Shown in pieces: positions 61,101-64,000 of a stretch of 64,000 nt of DNA (positions are counted from its first letter, which is position 1; the number at the start of each line of letters is the position of its first letter). The position numbers were made by a program, and so were the translations under genes. Origin of the DNA: Trichomonas vaginalis G3 (taxonomy: Eukaryota; Parabasalia; Trichomonadida; Trichomonadidae); assembly GCF_026262505.1 (NCBI RefSeq), contig NC_067205.1:10664001-10728000 (forward strand), written 5' to 3'. The notes below the pieces were generated by a model. The model was not told the DNA's origin. It did no database searches and worked only from the letters and a program-made list of their open reading frames with translations.

Positions 61101-63947
61101 ATTTTCTTTGTTCTTATCATTTTCTTGTTTGAGACCGTTGTTTTCACTTTGAAGTTTGTCCTTTTCTTGTTTAACATTATTGTATTCAGTCTGGAGTTTG
61201 CCATTTTCTTGTTTGAGATTGTTGTTTTCGTTTTGAAGTTTGTTGTTTTATTGTTTAACATTATTGTTTTCTGTCTGGAGTTTGCCATTTTCTTGTTTGA
61301 GATCGTTGTTTTCGTTGGATTTAGATTCATTTTCTGATTTGTGTTTGGAAATTTCTTCTGCCTTGGATTTGCCATCATTTTGGAGTTTAACGAGAGCTTG
61401 TTTGGCCTTGTCGAGTGTTTGACGAAGATCTGTTGTTTGATCTTTAATCTTTTGCAACTCATATTGGAGATTGTTAATTGTTTGCTTGTCATTTTGTGAA
61501 GAGGATTTAAGATTTGTAATTTCTTCCTTGAGTTTCTCATTGAGAGATTTGGATTCATCAATTGACTTCTGTTGCTCTGCAACTTTCTCATCCAATTGAT
61601 TGATTTGTTCAGCTTGCTTTGATTTCTCATTGTTTAGGTTGTCAATTTGTTCATCTTTGGTTTGGTTGGAGATTGAACTTTCTTGATTAAGTTTTTGAAG
61701 AGACTGTATCATCTTTGACTTGTCGATTGAGTCTTGGAGAATAGATTGAATGTGAGAGAGGACTTCTTTGGTGTCGTTATTGAGTTCTGAGATTTGACTT
61801 TGTTTCTTAGGAGAAACATTAGAGAGTACTGAAGATTGTTCCGTATCAGGAGAAATTGGTTCAAGAGGTTTGGATAATGCCGATTTGATTTGTTCATAGG
61901 AGAGTTTAAGTTGGTCAATCTCTGCATCCTTGTCGGCAATCTTCTGCTTGGCATCCTCACTAAGTGCCGAAATAACTTCAGACTTCTCTTGTCCACTGAC
62001 GCCTTCAAGATCAACTTTATCTTCACCACTGGCGGCAATAAGATCAAGAACTGCTTTCTCAAGGTTAGAAATAGTAGCATCCTTAGACTCGTTCCGCTTC
62101 TGTGCGTTGGCAATAAACTCGTTGATGCGTGAGCTAGAGTCTTCTGGAGCACTAGATGTGGCGGAGCATTCAGCGGCAGATGAGCTTTCTTCGAGAGCAG
62201 ATGCTGGAAGATCACGACTGACAATGCCTAATGATGACTCAACTGTATCAATGGCATCGCGGTATGATGAAAGATCTTTGTCCTTGCTCTCAATAGCAGA
62301 CTTGATGCTATCACGGTTCTCGTTGATCTGTTCTGGAGTGAGATGTGTTGGTTCTTGTGATTCACCGGATGGGAGAAGACCGAGTTGTTGACGAAGTTCG
62401 GCGATGAGAGATTCGTATGCGGAGAGTTGTGCATCTTTTTCCGCGATTTTTCCTTTTGCATCTTCACTCATTGCGACAATTAATTCAGCTTTTTCATTTT
62501 CATCCATGTCATTTACTTCGATATTTTCTTCCCCTGTTGATACAATTAAGTCCATTATTGCTCTTTCTATAACTGGACTTATTTCATTATCTTTTGGTGT
62601 CATTTCTTTCTTATTTGACTTAGATTCTTGAACGAAAATTTCATCATTGTCATCAACAGCTCCGTCGTCAATTAATTCATCACTAAATGCTATATCACGA
62701 CTTTTTACATACATTGTTCCATCTTCATTATCTTTCTTTGATAGATTTCGTATGATATTTTTAAGTCTTTCGATTTCTTGATTTTTACTCTTAATAGCTT
62801 CGTTTATTTCGTCCATTGTATTTAATTCATTGGCATGGTTTGGTAGATCTTTGTTTGTTTCGTTAATTAAACCAATTTGATCTTTCAATAATTGAACTTT
62901 TTCTCGGTACATTATATTTTGCTTATGTGTATTCTCTAGTGCATGCTTAAGTGCTTGTATTTGTTGATCTAATGGTTGGCTCTCGTCAATTATTGAATCA
63001 GTTTCAAATTCATCATAAACTGTTGCTTTTTCAGCACTATTATTATCACGTATATTAATTGATTGGTATTGTTCCGATGGAGTTAATCTTTGTTCGCTTT
63101 GATTTTGTTGATTAATTTCATTAGTAGTTTGTTGATTGTCTGTATGTTTATTAGTTTGATTTTGTATATATGATTCTATTTCGGATGTTTTCTGCTCGAT
63201 TTGAGATTGTTTTGTTTCAGAATTTTGTGACATATTTTCTAATGCTTGTTTAAGACGAGCAATTTCCTTATCTTTTTCTTCTACTGCATATTTTATGTAT
63301 TTGAGTTGCTCTGTTTATTTTTCTTCACCATTTTGAGAAATTTTATCATTGACAGAATTCATTAAATCTTCTAATTGTTTATGAATCTCTGTAGACAATA
63401 TCTCATTAGATGTGGACCTTATGAGTTCTTGTAATTTTTCTTCGTTAATATTTAAATTATTGTTAGTTATATTCGATTGATTATGATTGTCTGATGGGGT
63501 TCTATTCCTTAATATATCATCAATCTTGTTATGTATTTCATTTAGTCGATCAGTTGATAGAGACTCGAAATCAACCGCTCCGTTTGCTAATTGAGTCTTT
63601 GTCTGATCAAGCTCTGATTGTATAGCGCAAACTAACTGATTAGTTTTTTCTAGTTCGCTAATTATTTCTTCAAATTGTTGTTTACCTTCGTTTTTTTTTT
63701 GAATGATTTGCCATCCTAGCTTTTGTAGGGGAGTGAAACTTATATTTTTAACTGTTTCTTCCCACAACTCTTTTGACATTGTCTCATTCACAATATCTTC
63801 GAGTTGTTTGATTGGGTCCAAAAATTTTTTGCTTAAAAGGGTTTTCATATCATTACCTATATCAGGATTGACTGGTATCTTACTGATTTCCTTGACAAGG
63901 CGCCTTCCTTGCTCAAAAGAGGAAGGACTCCTGTCTGGTGTAGTCAT
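58182..63947 (-). pseudogene. Giant coiled-coil protein gene with three in-frame TAA codons
   Basis: Four open stretches on the minus strand lie in one and the same frame: 63315-63947, 61248-63233 upstream part, 59220-61247 and 58182-59219. They are separated only by TAA codons at 63315, 61248 and 59220. The coding character runs straight through each stop. For example, at 61248 the heptad-like unit KQENGKLQTENN... has TAA where neighbouring units have GAA. The whole encodes about 1,920 codons: a short N-terminal region (MTTPDRSPSSFEQGRR), very long Asn/Lys/Glu/Gln-rich coiled coil (EKLNNELKSTKADKDNLSKE style repeats) and a folded C-terminal region ending VIPASLAPLVQRLIRN. TAA is a normal terminator of other genes here. 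A young pseudogene is the simplest reading. Confidence 0.7.
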
Positions 63948-64000
63948 TCAAATAGCCTCAAAAAATAATCGACTTTGGATTAGATGAAGATTTTTGTATT
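63948..64000. other. Upstream flank of the coiled-coil gene
   Basis: Short AT-rich end of the window containing the 5' side of the gene starting at 63947; the rest lies outside. Confidence 0.4.

Noticed and set aside
61088-61630. Separate 180-codon protein on the minus strand
   Set aside because: It is an alternative-frame shadow of the repetitive coiled-coil gene; its Asn/Lys/Thr-rich repeats come from the same codon repeats.
58182-63947. TAA reassigned to Glu or Gln in this genome
   Set aside because: Most intact genes here, including the talin-like, kinase, ING and HP1-like genes, end at TAA exactly where their domains end.

Overview
The window looks like nuclear DNA of a trichomonad (Parabasalia; Trichomonas or Tritrichomonas type). 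It is AT-rich, all long genes lack introns, and both strands are used with AT-rich gaps of roughly 0.3-1.2 kb. Several genes have an initiator-like TCA(C/T)TTTT element 7-27 bases before the ATG. The gene content fits as well: a probable initiator-binding (IBD) transcription factor, DUF3447-type ankyrin proteins, beta-helix surface proteins, a mariner element and many coiled-coil proteins. The species cannot be fixed from the sequence alone.

Layout. 0-2.5 kb: tail of a membrane protein, a mariner transposon and tRNA-Pro(UGG). 2.7-17.4 kb: a talin-like I/LWEQ protein, a PIAS-type SUMO ligase, a TTAA-flanked MITE and a very large BEACH-WD40 protein. 17.7-21 kb: a tandem pair of beta-helix paralogues. 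21.7-31.6 kb: chromatin and transcription genes (histone-fold protein, HP1-like chromodomain protein, IBD protein, ING/PHD protein) mixed with a Sec23/24-like protein, a small duplicated hypothetical gene and an island of foldback repeats (24.74-25.18 kb). 32-41 kb: beta-propeller protein, a frame-disrupted hypothetical gene, a prenyltransferase beta subunit, two ankyrin/DUF3447 paralogues (one broken by a stop) and a HAP40-like protein. 42-49.4 kb: CAMK-family kinase, C9orf72-like DENN protein, a weak ALG5-like protein, a coiled-coil protein and an RRM protein. 49.4-57 kb: a 1.06-kb non-autonomous DNA transposon, a transmembrane beta-helix protein with a long charged tail, a relic of a PPP phosphatase, a calcineurin-B-like EF-hand protein and an amino-acid permease with a shifted 3' end. 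58.2-63.9 kb: one long coiled-coil reading frame interrupted by three TAA codons.

No operon or clear multi-gene system is visible; genes are singly transcribed, as expected of a protist. The points most worth a second look are the foldback-repeat island with a perfect three-way-junction palindrome, the coiled-coil frame with three TAA codons and no frameshift, the HAP40-like and C9orf72-like genes within 7 kb of each other, the hidden phosphatase relic, and the two families of short inverted-repeat transposons.
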